Shown in pieces: positions 9,119 to 18,632 of a stretch of 64,000 bases of DNA. The translations under genes were made by a program, and so were the position numbers. This DNA comes from Wolbachia endosymbiont of Meromenopon meropis (GTDB lineage: Bacteria; Pseudomonadota; Alphaproteobacteria; Rickettsiales; Anaplasmataceae): positions 1-64,000 of the forward strand of contig JAJETZ010000002.1 of assembly GCA_029784595.1 (NCBI GenBank). Reading direction: 5' to 3'. The notes under the pieces are model-generated. The model saw only the letters and a program-made list of their open reading frames with translations. It was not told where the DNA came from and did no database searches. The first letter of the stretch is position 1. The number at the start of each line of letters is the position of its first letter.

Positions 9119-10470
9119 TAATAAAGCTGAAAACGCAAGAAATGATCCTACTACTTTTTTTAATTTATAATTAAAAGAAAAAAATATACAACTCTTGACA
9201 AGTTCTTCATTCAAATTATTTGTGTAATCAATTAATATTACCAATTGATCATTATTTGAGTTTAATAAACATTAAAACAAATAATAAAAAGGCATATTAG
9301 ATAGTTAGAACTCTTGCTTTACTTTAATCACAACAGTAATCCTTTTGTATACAGAAAGAAGATTCCATCTTCATCATCAAATGATATAACAATCAACTTT
9401 TGAAATACATGAATCAATTCGCTTCTAATAGAAAAAATAAAAACAATCTTAATAATTCTATAGTTATGGACAAAATCCATAATTCTTAATAAAGTAAAAG
9501 AATTAAAATTAAACGAATGCAAAAAAAAAGATTGCAATTTATCTTTTGTTTTTGAGAAAATTACTGCAATAAGAAGGATTTTTTAGTAGTAAAAAATTAT
9601 AAAAGCTGTACAGTAATGCCCCCATTACTTCTATGTATAAATAAATTGAATGAAAAAACATTCCCTATTCTTTTATACAAAGAATAAACGACGCTAATTT
9701 TAAAAAAAGCTCATTTAAAAAATGAGAATGAACACAAATCTCAAAAAAAAGAAAATTATCGTAATATACAAATCTCTTTTATTACCAATAATCAAATTAA
9801 AAAATACCTTCTCTGCGAATGCTTAATTTCTACTAATGTATTTTTAGTAAAAATGAAAGTTTTTTTTTAATTTTTCTTACATTGAAGAAGGCTTTTAAGT
9901 AAACTTCAAATATTAAAGACACTTAAAAAAAAGATAATCATCAATAAATCCTCATATCAATCATGAATTAGTTTAACTGTTCACAAATGAAAGTATAAAT
10001 TTATATTGTATATATATATTTATATAGTGTCTTTTATATAAATTTTAAGCTAAAAGCGAGGTTCGATTTAAAATCAACAATAAAAATGAGATTACTATCT
10101 TACAAGTTTTTTCTAATTTATATGTACACAAAATATTACCAGAGAAAAAATTTTAAAAAAATCAAACTGATTTATAGTTAAAAACTGAATTTTAAATTTA
10201 TAAAAGCTAGATTTTTTTTTAATAAATTGAAATTTACTATTTTCAAATTTTTAATAATTAAATATTAATTTATGTAATACATTATCAGATACCTAAACGG
10301 TTTCCGTATCAATGTTTGAATTATGAATATTTTTTCTTATTCTTTAAATAAAACCTACATAACTAAAAATTAATCTCGAAAAAAATATTTTTCCCCAAAA
10401 AGATAGAGAAAAGGCAAAATAATAAAGCTATTAAAATCAATACCTTTTGTGTGCCTTAACACTTTTTTTT
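9119..10470. other. 1.35 kb gene-free spacer
   Basis: This is very AT-rich DNA between virD4 and rnhA, which converge here. Open frames are short, of low-complexity composition, and lack ribosome binding sites. I found no RNA gene and no convincing terminator. Confidence 0.5.
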
Positions 10471-10908
10471 TTAAACTTCAACTACCGCCTTTCTTGCTAG
10501 GCTATTAGCCTCTTCATTATATTTATCTCCATTATGAGCTTTAACCCATTGCCAATTGATTTTATGTTGCAAAGCAATATTATCTAACTCTTTCCACAGT
10601 TCCATATTTTTTACTGATTTTTTACTACTTGTTTTCCAGCAATTCGCTTTCCACTTATTTATCCATTCTGTTATACCGTATTTAACATAAAGACTATCTG
10701 TATATAAATTAATATTGCAAGAAATCTTCAATACCTTCAGTCCATTGATTACTGCTTTTAACTCCATTTTATTATTTGTAGTATTTTCTTCTCTACCATA
10801 AATGCATTTTCTGCTATTTTGAAATAATATAATTGCCGCCCATCCTCCAGTCCCAGGATTACCAAAACAAGCTCCATCCGTATATATCGTCACTTCCTTT
10901 CTATTCAT
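10471..10908 (-). CDS. rnhA: ribonuclease HI with Asn in place of one catalytic Asp
   Basis: RNase HI cuts the RNA strand of RNA:DNA hybrids, removing primers and R-loops. The 145-residue protein has the family fold and motifs: YTDGACFGNPG (Asp11), MEL (Glu49), YTDSLYV (Asp71), and WVKAHNG (His125). The fourth metal-site position, equivalent to Asp134 of the E. coli enzyme, is Asn135 here (NEEANSLAR). The codon is AAT on the coding strand, so this is in the sequence as given. From memory, the corresponding E. coli Asn mutant keeps much of its activity, so the enzyme is probably functional. It lies downstream of the cox genes on the same strand but about 100 bases away, so an operon link is uncertain. 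Confidence 0.92.
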   Translation of the reverse strand: MNRKEVTIYTDGACFGNPGTGGWAAIILFQNSRKCIYGREENTTNNKMELKAVINGLKVLKISCNINLYTDSLYVKYGITEWINKWKANCWKTSSKKSVKNMELWKELDNIALQHKINWQWVKAHNGDKYNEEANSLARKAVVEV

Positions 10909-11004
10909 TTTTAATGTTATTGATCAATAAGCTACACCGCATGATTGCTTTTTGTTATCATAAATATAGTTTTTAATAAAAAACATACAAATATACAAAA
11001 CATT

Positions 11005-11112
11005 TTAAATGTTGCTCTTAAACTTTATTGTAGAAATAAAAAAAAATGTAACAACCAGAATTATCAAAAGAAAAAACAAGAGATAGTTTTTATGTTGCTG
11101 ACGTCTTTTCAT
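11005..11112 (-). CDS. small single-helix membrane protein, CoxF-like
   Basis: A 35-residue frame starts with ATG two bases after the ctaB stop. It reads a basic head (MKRRQQHKNY), one hydrophobic helix (LLFFLLIILVVTFFFIS), then TIKFKSN and a stop. Many alphaproteobacteria carry such a mini-gene between ctaB and ctaG, often called CoxF: basic N-terminus, one helix, and a TIVRLG-like end. Position, spacing and pattern all match. The function is thought to lie in cytochrome oxidase assembly. The gene is shorter than usual gene-finding cutoffs. Alternatively it is a chance frame, but the tight coupling to ctaB argues against that. Confidence 0.7.
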   Translation of the reverse strand: MKRRQQHKNYLLFFLLIILVVTFFFISTIKFKSNI

Positions 11113-11114
11113 AA

Positions 11115-12005
11115 CTAAAGCAAATAATCAATAGAACAAAAAATAACATTAGTAAAGAGAAGAAATAAATAAGCGATTGAATAAGAGAACATTTTTTTTT
11201 GTGAATCATGATTTTTGAGTCTCAAAAGAGATATTGCATACCAAATAAAGATACAACCCTCAAAAATCGAAAAACTTAAATAAAATAGAGCTTTTTTTAA
11301 AAACAGCGCTGGGAGTAAGCTAATTAGAACCAACAAAACACTATAAACTAATATATACTTTCTTGTCTTTTCCGGACCATAAATAATATTGAACATTGGA
11401 ATTGATGCTTTTATATAGTCTCCTGACCTACTTAATGACAGAGACCAAAAATGTGGCGGAGTCCACACAAAAATTATCAAAAATAAAATAAAACTTTCCC
11501 AAGTTATAGAATTAGTAACAGTTGCCCAACCAATCATTGGAGTAAAAGCACCAGATGCACCACCAATGACAATATTTTGCGGAGTACGTCTTTTGAGCCA
11601 AATTGTGTATACAAAAACATAAAACAATATACTAATCATAAGTAGAGCAGCAGAAATATAATTCGCTGCTATCGCCATAATAAATACCGATAATATTCCA
11701 AGAATTATGCCAAATTCTAAAGCGCTCTCAGCAGAAACTCTACCTGAAGGTATAGGGCGATCTTTTGTCCTTTCCATGAGAAAATCTATGTCTCTATCAT
11801 ACCACATATTTATAACACCTGCTGATCCTGAGCCGAGAATAATACATACAAGGGATATTAGAGCAAGAAAGGGATGAATACTACCTGGTGCAGCAATCAT
11901 TCCAGCAATTGCGGTAAATACTACAAGATATACTATCTTTGGTTTTAATAAACAGAGAAAATCCGATATTGTTGATTCAACGTCAGATAACGCGGTCGCA
12001 CGCAT
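11115..12005 (-). CDS. ctaB: protoheme IX farnesyltransferase
   Basis: CtaB (CyoE/COX10) attaches the farnesyl chain to heme B, giving heme O for cytochrome oxidase. It is a membrane prenyltransferase of the UbiA family. The 296 residues show about eight or nine helices and the aspartate-rich prenyl-diphosphate motif [19 protein letters not shown] near residue 70. The second conserved loop, with [23 protein letters not shown], is also present. The length is typical. The ATG lies one base after the coxA stop, so it is the third gene of the coxB-coxA-ctaB operon. Confidence 0.94.
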   Translation of the reverse strand: MRATALSDVESTISDFLCLLKPKIVYLVVFTAIAGMIAAPGSIHPFLALISLVCIILGSGSAGVINMWYDRDIDFLMERTKDRPIPSGRVSAESALEFGIILGILSVFIMAIAANYISAALLMISILFYVFVYTIWLKRRTPQNIVIGGASGAFTPMIGWATVTNSITWESFILFLIIFVWTPPHFWSLSLSRSGDYIKASIPMFNIIYGPEKTRKYILVYSVLLVLISLLPALFLKKALFYLSFSIFEGCIFIWYAISLLRLKNHDSQKKMFSYSIAYLFLLFTNVIFCSIDYLL

Positions 12006-12006
12006 T

Positions 12007-13557
12007 CTATTTTACTACTGGTAATTTTACAAAAGTATGCAAAGGTGGCGGAGAAGATACTGTCCATTCTAAAGTGTCACCGCCCCAAGGATTATTTCCA
12101 ACTTTTTTTCCCCATTTAAAAAGATGTATAACTACAAACACGAAAAACACAACCGAGAAAAAAGACATATACGAGCCAATTGAAGAAATATAATTCCAAG
12201 GAATAAATGCGTCCGGATAGTCCGGTACACGCCTTGGCATACCCGCTAATCCTAAAAAATGCTGAGGTAAAAAAGTAATATTGGTGCTAACAAATGTAAG
12301 CCAAAAATGTATTTTCCCCAAATACTCATTATATTGTTTACCAGACATTTTACTTATCCAATAATAGAAACCAGCAAAAGCTCCAAATATTGCAGCAAGC
12401 GACATAACATAATGAAAGTGAGCAACAACATAATAAGTATCGTGTAAAAGTTTATCTATTCCACCCTGAGATAAAACTATTCCAGTTATTCCACCTCCAA
12501 CAAACATAAAAATAAAGCCTAATGCAAACAACATGGGAGTTTTCAGTTCAATCGATCCACCCCACATAGTTGCAATCCAACTGAAAACCTTGACCCCAGT
12601 TATAACGCCAATGAAAATTGTGCTAGTACTAAAAAATACAGCAGCATCTTCACCAAGTCCAACAGTAAACATATGATGAGCCCAAACTATAAACCCAAAT
12701 ACTGCTATGCCTAGCATAGCATAGACCATTCCCATATAACCGAATATAGGCCTATGAGAAAAAGTTGATACGACTTGGCTCACAATTCCAAATGCAGGAA
12801 AAATGATTATATAAACCTCAGGATGACCAAAAAACCAAAATAAATGTTGAAACAATACAGGATCACCACCTCCTGCAGGATCAAAAAAAGAAGTGCCAAC
12901 ATTTCGATCGGTGAACAACATAGTTATAGCACCAGCAAGTATTGGTAAAGCAATAATTAACATAAATGATGTTAATAAAACAGACCAAACAAACAATGGC
13001 ATCTTGGTTAATAACATACCTTTTGTGCGCATGTTAAATATAGTAACTATAAAATTAATTGCTCCAACGATAGAAGAAATACCAGCGATATGAAGTGCAA
13101 GTATAACAAGATCAACTCCTGCACCTGGGTGAAACGTGACTTGTGATAGCGGTGGGTATAAAGTCCAACCTGTTCCAGGACCCTCACCAACAAATATTGA
13201 AAATATAAATAAAATAAAAGACGATACCAGGAGCCAAAAACTTAAATTATTCATACGTGGCAGCGCCATATCTGGTGCGCCAATCATAAGAGGTACGAAC
13301 CAATTACCAAAACCTCCCATTAATGCTGGCATTATCATAAAAAATACCATTACTATCGCATGACCTGTAACCATTACGTTATACAACTGATTGTCGTTAT
13401 TAAGTAAATTAATGTGGATTAGTTGAGTACGAATAACTACTGATAATAATCCACCAATAATTCCAGCTATTATAGAAAAAACAATGTAAAGCGTACCTAT
13501 ATCTCTATGATTAGTGGAAAACAGCCAACGCTTTATACCTTTTGGTACATCTATCAT
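12007..13557 (-). CDS. coxA: cytochrome c oxidase subunit I
   Basis: This is the catalytic heme-copper subunit of the terminal oxidase. It has the expected twelve membrane helices, the low-spin heme His in [12 protein letters not shown], the copper-B site HPEVY with the cross-linked His-Tyr pair, the following HH in WAHHMFTVG, and heme ligands in [14 protein letters not shown]. The open frame begins at a TTG (13572), but a GGAG lies 9 bases before the ATG at 13557 ([10 protein letters not shown]), so I use that start (516 residues). The stop precedes ctaB by one base. Confidence 0.96.
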   Translation of the reverse strand: MIDVPKGIKRWLFSTNHRDIGTLYIVFSIIAGIIGGLLSVVIRTQLIHINLLNNDNQLYNVMVTGHAIVMVFFMIMPALMGGFGNWFVPLMIGAPDMALPRMNNLSFWLLVSSFILFIFSIFVGEGPGTGWTLYPPLSQVTFHPGAGVDLVILALHIAGISSIVGAINFIVTIFNMRTKGMLLTKMPLFVWSVLLTSFMLIIALPILAGAITMLFTDRNVGTSFFDPAGGGDPVLFQHLFWFFGHPEVYIIIFPAFGIVSQVVSTFSHRPIFGYMGMVYAMLGIAVFGFIVWAHHMFTVGLGEDAAVFFSTSTIFIGVITGVKVFSWIATMWGGSIELKTPMLFALGFIFMFVGGGITGIVLSQGGIDKLLHDTYYVVAHFHYVMSLAAIFGAFAGFYYWISKMSGKQYNEYLGKIHFWLTFVSTNITFLPQHFLGLAGMPRRVPDYPDAFIPWNYISSIGSYMSFFSVVFFVFVVIHLFKWGKKVGNNPWGGDTLEWTVSSPPPLHTFVKLPVVK

Positions 13558-13574
13558 AAATTTATACTCCAAAT

Positions 13575-14339
13575 TTAACTCACCAATCTCTTGTTTTCAA
13601 TCCATCTATCAAAATCTTCTCTACTTACTGCCTCAACGACAATCGGCATAAATCCATGACCTTGACCACATAATTCATAACATTGCCCATAATAAATACC
13701 AGGCTTTTTGATATTAAACCATGCTTCATTTAATCTTCCTGGTATCGCATCGATTTTAATGCCAAAAGCTGGTATTCCCCAACTATGTATCACATCTCTT
13801 GATGTAACCTGTAAACGAACATTAGTGTTGATTGGTAAACAAACATTATTATCAACAGAGAGTAGTCTCAAATCTTCTTCGCTAAAATCATCCTTTCCTT
13901 TAATATAACTATCAAACGAAACACCCAAATATTCTGGATATTGATAGCTCCAGTACCATTGATGACCAATAACTTTCAGCGTCATTTCAGACTTCGGTAT
14001 TTTTTCTTGTAATTTAATCAATTTAGCATTTTCAAAAGCCAATACTCCAACAACAATTGTCGGTACAATAAACCAAACAATTTCTAAAAGAATATTGTGA
14101 TTTGTCTTACTTACATTCTCTATTTTGGTCTTGCGAAAGCGAAATACTGTATAAGCAAGCAGCACCCATACAAAAAGCATTATTGTGATCATTATATTCA
14201 TAATAAACGAATGTGATTTAACCACAATTTCCATTATTTCTGTCGCAGGAGGAGGAAACCCAAACTGCCAAGAGTGAGGAATAGAAGCAAACAACATATC
14301 TGAGTAAAATACTATCAACAATATGAATAACTTCATCAT
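13575..14339 (-). CDS. coxB: cytochrome c oxidase subunit II
   Basis: Subunit II takes electrons from cytochrome c through its dinuclear CuA centre. The protein has a signal peptide, two membrane helices near the N-terminus, and the periplasmic cupredoxin domain with [10 protein letters not shown]. The CuA ligands are visible: the His in DVIHSWGIP and the [14 protein letters not shown] cluster (two Cys, His and Met). The frame is open to 14381, but the best promoter overlaps that region (14380-14407), so the ATG at 14339 ([13 protein letters not shown]) is the credible start. First gene of the coxB-coxA-ctaB operon. Confidence 0.95.
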   Translation of the reverse strand: MMKLFILLIVFYSDMLFASIPHSWQFGFPPPATEIMEIVVKSHSFIMNIMITIMLFVWVLLAYTVFRFRKTKIENVSKTNHNILLEIVWFIVPTIVVGVLAFENAKLIKLQEKIPKSEMTLKVIGHQWYWSYQYPEYLGVSFDSYIKGKDDFSEEDLRLLSVDNNVCLPINTNVRLQVTSRDVIHSWGIPAFGIKIDAIPGRLNEAWFNIKKPGIYYGQCYELCGQGHGFMPIVVEAVSREDFDRWIENKRLVS

Positions 14340-14379
14340 GTTTGTGTTTGACCGTAAAACTAAGTGACACGAAATATAC

Positions 14380-14407
14380 ATATTATATATAAATTCACAC
14401 TATGCAA
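14380..14407 (-). promoter_or_regulatory. likely promoter of coxB-coxA-ctaB
   Basis: On the minus strand TTGCAT (14407-14402) is followed after 16 bases by TAATAT (14385-14380). Transcription would begin near 14373, about 34 bases before the coxB ATG at 14339. This spacing decides against the longer coxB frame. Confidence 0.5.
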
Positions 14408-14538
14408 ACAGAGATTAGTAGAAATTAATAATTTTTTAGCATTTAATCTATACTATTGCCTCACATAGTATTAACTTTGTACAATCTGAGTAAAACTATA
14501 TTCTAAGTTAAAACATTACAATGATGCTTTAGTTAAGT

Positions 14539-14555
14539 ATTTACTTGGAGTAAAT
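14539..14555. promoter_or_regulatory. dyad ATTTACT-N3-AGTAAAT, possible operator
   Basis: A perfect 7-3-7 inverted repeat (ATTTACT TGG AGTAAAT). The same half-site occurs as a dyad at 25186, 39400 and 39421, always in spacers. It lies about 130 bases upstream of the coxB promoter. A transcription-factor site is possible but unproven. Confidence 0.35.
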
Positions 14556-14569
14556 TCCGCAATGAGTTT

Positions 14570-14633
14570 AATAGTGTCTGTTACTGTTACCAAACCCTCT
14601 AGCCTCACACCTAAAACAGTAACAGACACTATT
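14570..14633. repeat. perfect 19-bp inverted repeat with 26-base loop
   Basis: The left arm AATAGTGTCTGTTACTGTT (14570-14588) and the right arm (14615-14633) are exact reverse complements, separated by 26 bases that are more GC-rich than the surroundings. The right arm is followed by a short T run (GGACTTTTTAT). It could be a strong RNA hairpin or terminator, or a relic of a mobile element. No gene lies inside and I did not see the arms elsewhere in the window. Confidence 0.7.
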
Positions 14634-15559
14634 GGACTTTTTATAAGTAGATTTATTTATTTGTCAGTAGTGTAAAGATCTGTTCTGTATCCCTGATGAT
14701 ACGCAGCTTATCTCATAGGTTAATTTTCAATAGCTAAAAAACAATATAGACATATCATCTGTTTTTTACAAGAAAGCAATCGCAAAGGCACATCCGCCCA
14801 CTCTGCAACTAATATAAAACTGGCTGTCCAGCATCACTTCTATTATCTTGGAGCTTATAAAAACATTCGACTTGATTTATAAAACAAATATATCTGCGTT
14901 CTCCACAAGAAAAAAATGAGCTATCAAGCTCTGTGTAAACAAAAATTTTAGAGAAGTCAATAAAATCTTTTGATGTCAATAGTAAATTACCAAATTGACT
15001 TAAAATTAAAGATTTAACAGAATTTTATATTCTGTAGAATCAACTTTAGCAATAAAAATAAATTAATATAATACTTTTCATTTTAAAACGACTATTGGGT
15101 ATATAGGATTACTAAAATATATAGGTATTACTAAAATCTAATTAGCTAGTTAAATATTCACACTATCTATAGTTTTACTTCTTTATTTATTTTTGAAAAA
15201 ATTTTCAGTCTTATTGTCTTAACTATTTAATACTAGAGAGTTTTAACTTCAATATTTAAGTAATTTACTTATATAATAATACTTAATAAAAAATTTGTAA
15301 TAATATGAAATTAGCATAATAACTAAATGTTAAGACTACAAATCTGATTTTTATCATTTGATCTTAAGCAATTTTGAAGATAGATATTAAGCCTAATATT
15401 AACATTCCAAATTTAGAAAAATTAAATCAAGTAGTTTTGTTATTTTAAATTCAAAACACACTTCCCAATAAGTAAAATCTACTCTATCAATATCACTCTC
15501 AATGTCCCTCTTTGATTTTCAAAATAATTTGAAGTATTGATAGCTTTGCTTTATTTATG
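14634..15559. other. spacer, only a short tandem repeat seen
   Basis: There is no coding frame in this AT-rich stretch between coxB and the ftsK remnant. An imperfect tandem duplication of 18-19 bases (TATATAGG-ATTACTAAAA type) sits at 15100-15136. Confidence 0.45.
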
Positions 15560-15725
15560 CTCGCATAATACTTGCGACTCTATATATAATCTATTTTTTA
15601 AATCATAGTTTGAATGTAAGGTAAGTGATTGAAACTTTTTTTTATATTCCTATAAATGATACACTAAGGTATAGTAACTACTTTCTCGTATAGATCTCTC
15701 TCCTCATTGTCCGTCTCGCGATTAC
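15560..15725 (-). pseudogene. decayed gamma domain of ftsK
   Basis: Directly after the ftsK stop, reading on in another frame gives NEERDLYEKVVTI, which matches the start of the FtsK gamma (winged-helix) domain. Next come KSFNHLPYIQTM and KIDY, in the place of the usual KASxSYxQRxxxIGYN. In yet another frame RVASIM (15564-15581) matches RAAxIxE. Stops (15 kb region, at least three) and frame changes interrupt these pieces. A single added A in the eight-A tract at 15742-15749 would join the intact ftsK frame to the first piece. The remnant therefore looks like a recently lost C-terminus rather than chance similarity. Confidence 0.65.
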
Positions 15726-17648
15726 CTAATTCTGCGAATTCTTTTTTTTACTCTCTTCTGTAATTTCTTCCACATAGTTCGGCTTGCCTTGTGTTTTTAA
15801 GTAATCAACTACATTCTGTACTTCGTTATCACTAACGAATGGACCATGAATTCTTATAATCCTGCCACCAGAAGTCATATAAAGCATATCACCTGTACCT
15901 AGTAATTGTTCAGCACCATGCTCACCTAATATTATCCTGCTATCTATTTTAGAAGCAACAGCAAAACTGATCCTTGTTGGAAAATTTGCCTTTATTACAC
16001 CTGTTATTACATCAACGGATGGTCGCTGCGTTGCTATTATGATATGTATTCCTGCGGCTCGAGCCATTTGTGCTAAACGTTGAATTGTACATTCTATTTC
16101 TTTGCCAGTAGCAATCATCAAATCTGCCATTTCGTCTACAATTATTACAATATATGGCAATACTTCCATCTTGATCGGTATTTTTTCAAAAAATGGTTTA
16201 CCTGTTGTTGAGTCAAAGCCAATTTGCACAACGCGCTGTAATTCTATTCCGCTATTTACTGCTTCTATGATTTTTTGATTGTAATTTGTCACATCACGCA
16301 CATTTAAATATGCCATCATACGATAGCGATTTTCCATCTCTTTTACTACCCACTTAAGAGCAATAACAGTCTTTTTTGGCTCAGTTACTACCGGCGTTAT
16401 AAGATGTGGTATTGCATTATATATTTTAAGCTCAAGCATTTTAGGATCAATCATTATCATCTTACATTCGTTGGGATTTAATCGATAAACTAGCGAAAGA
16501 ATCATAGCATGAATTGCAACTGACTTACCAGATCCTGTAGTACCCGCAATAAGTAAATGTGGCATTTTTGTCAAATCTGCAATAAATGACTTTCCACTTA
16601 CTTCCTTGCCAAGCGCAATTGGAAGATGAAAGTTTGCATTTTGGTATTCTGGCGACTCAAGCAAATCACGCAACGCTACAATTTCTCGCTCCTTATTTGG
16701 CAATTCTATTCCTATAGCATTTTGTCCGCGTATTATTGAAATACGCGCAGAGAGTGCACTCATTGAGCGAGCAATATCATCTGCAAGTCCAATTACTCTT
16801 GCGGATTTTGTACCAGCCTGTGGCTCAAGTTTGTATAAAGTTACAACTGGTCCGTAACATACATTGATAATTTTTCCTTGTACACCAAAATCAATCAACA
16901 CTTTCTTTAGTAAAGATAAATTCTTATTACATTCCATTGCATTCAGTTGCTTTTTTTGCAAAGAACATTCTTCTACTCTAGAAAGAAATTGAATACTTGG
17001 AAACTCAAAGGAAATAGAAGACTTATTCTTTTTTTTAGTAACAATTATTTTCTTTTTCTCTTTTTGTTGTTCTTTAATAGGAACTTGAATTTCTTCACAC
17101 TGCTCTTTTACCATTGACGCAGTAAATTGATCGACAGTTTTATTTGACTTATAATAAACACTTATAACGTAACACTCTATTCCTTTATATAAGAAGGACA
17201 TAAAATAAATTGTTCTCTTCCAGCCAATCAATCCCACAGCGCCAATTAATATTGCTACTACGAACAAATAAAACGGGTAAGTATTAATTAGTATTTTTCC
17301 TATTATTCCACCGTGCATATATCTCGCGGTAATATCAAGCGAAGACCTCGCTAATATACTACATAATCCTAAATTAATTAGCAGTAGGTAGAAAATCTTT
17401 AGCCATCTTTTTGATGATCTAAAAATCAAAAAAAAAACTATAGTTGTAACTATTACAATACTAGTTAATCCCAGAAACTGAATCAATATATCAGCTAAAT
17501 ATGAACCCAATATCCCACATAAATTCGTTACTTCTTCGTTCGTAATTGTATTTAATGATGGATCTTTGTAGTTGTAGCTAAAAACTGACATGTATGTATA
17601 CATTAAAAATAATAAGTATACAGTTGATCTAAAACATTTTTTTAGCAT
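15726..17648 (-). CDS. ftsK: DNA translocase FtsK, lacking the gamma domain
   Basis: FtsK pumps DNA at the division septum and helps resolve chromosome dimers. The 640-residue protein has four N-terminal membrane helices (within about 1-155), a basic linker, and the RecA-like motor with Walker A AGTTGSGKSVA, Walker B IVIIVDEMADLM, and the conserved ATQRPSVDVITG. It ends soon after the motor (LKTQGKPNYVEE), where full-length FtsK continues into the gamma domain that reads KOPS sequences and activates XerD. That domain lies behind a homopolymer frameshift and is broken. Translocation may persist without polarity control. A sequencing error in the A8 tract would restore only about ten gamma residues before the next stop. 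Confidence 0.92.
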   Translation of the reverse strand: MLKKCFRSTVYLLFLMYTYMSVFSYNYKDPSLNTITNEEVTNLCGILGSYLADILIQFLGLTSIVIVTTIVFFLIFRSSKRWLKIFYLLLINLGLCSILARSSLDITARYMHGGIIGKILINTYPFYLFVVAILIGAVGLIGWKRTIYFMSFLYKGIECYVISVYYKSNKTVDQFTASMVKEQCEEIQVPIKEQQKEKKKIIVTKKKNKSSISFEFPSIQFLSRVEECSLQKKQLNAMECNKNLSLLKKVLIDFGVQGKIINVCYGPVVTLYKLEPQAGTKSARVIGLADDIARSMSALSARISIIRGQNAIGIELPNKEREIVALRDLLESPEYQNANFHLPIALGKEVSGKSFIADLTKMPHLLIAGTTGSGKSVAIHAMILSLVYRLNPNECKMIMIDPKMLELKIYNAIPHLITPVVTEPKKTVIALKWVVKEMENRYRMMAYLNVRDVTNYNQKIIEAVNSGIELQRVVQIGFDSTTGKPFFEKIPIKMEVLPYIVIIVDEMADLMIATGKEIECTIQRLAQMARAAGIHIIIATQRPSVDVITGVIKANFPTRISFAVASKIDSRIILGEHGAEQLLGTGDMLYMTSGGRIIRIHGPFVSDNEVQNVVDYLKTQGKPNYVEEITEESKKKNSQN

Positions 17649-18287
17649 TTACTCAAAAGTACTAATTATTATATATTCTATACTGTAAATTGCTGTTAGC
17701 AATATCATTACAAATGAATCTGATCGAAGAAATGGCTCTATCAATCATCCTATTAATTATTAGCTGACTAAATAGTATCTTTTCTTTGAATCGTATATTA
17801 ATTAGATAATCGAATTTCACAACTTTTTTGATAATTATGTAATATACACCTACGTAAATTACAATAACCTAAGTGTAGAACGTCGATATGTTGCAGATTC
17901 TAACATGTTTTTACTGACATTCTGTTATGTTGCTAGCACAATAACAATTGTGTCAAGAATTAAGATATTTTTTGAAATTTTATCATGAGATTCATTCGTA
18001 GTAAAATTTTTTACCAATTTATTAGTATTTTTACAAAAAATTTAATAAATTTATCTTAAATTTTTCTTAACCCTTAAAAGTTAGAAATATTATTCTAATA
18101 TCAATAGATATTATATAGAGATATAACTCTTTGTATTATCTAATTTAGTAGTATGATTGCAATCAATGAGTAAAATAATTTCTAATTAAATACAAATCAA
18201 AGGTTTTTTAATAAATTAAAGTTTGAAAAAGCAATCAATTTCTCAAGATTTATTTATCTATGAAATTTTGAACTTACGTTGAAATTT
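17649..18287. other. spacer without recognisable gene
   Basis: AT-rich DNA upstream of ftsK and downstream of ssrA (both minus strand). I see no coding frame or RNA fold beyond the ssrA end. Confidence 0.5.
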
Positions 18288-18632
18288 GTGGGGACTTCTG
18301 TTACCCGGCACCCCAGAACCGTGCTTTAAAACAATTAAGCAATAGTGCTATATAACTAAGCAGCTAATGCTAGATTGCTATCAGCAGCAAAATTATTGTT
18401 TGCATTTAAATTGTGAACTCTTAACGGTGGTATCTAACCGAGCAAGACACCTTACTTTGCCGTGCATGTCGATCCTTATTCGCCCCCATATTATAAAACC
18501 ATTTAAAAAACTTAAATGGAAGCGCCGAGTACTGCCCTCGGGTCCAATACACTCCAAACTACAAGGTAATTTCATTGCCATAGCGTACAAAATAAACGCG
18601 TCCACAGCGTATAACAATACCTGGCAAATGTC
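18288..18632 (-). ncRNA. ssrA: tmRNA, circularly permuted two-piece form
   Basis: tmRNA rescues stalled ribosomes and tags the nascent protein. On the minus strand the acceptor piece comes first (about 18632 to 18517): a TTGCCA/TGGCAA helix, a T-arm CCGAG-GGCAGTA-CTCGG, then the acceptor strand CGCTTCC and discriminator A at 18517. CCA is not encoded. After a 29-base intervening segment the coding piece begins at 18487 with GGGGGCG, which pairs with CGCTTCC and includes the G3-U70 alanine identity pair. The tag frame (18403-18356) reads ANNNFAADSNLALAA and a stop. A pseudoknot (TTCTG/CAGAA, GGGG/CCCC) closes the coding piece near 18290. The permuted order is the alphaproteobacterial form. Open frames overlapping it are artefacts. 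A TATAAA box near 18663 may be its -10. Confidence 0.93.

Noticed and set aside
9328..9537. 69-codon minus-strand frame after virD4
   Set aside because: Low-complexity Phe/Ile-rich translation without start signal or family resemblance.
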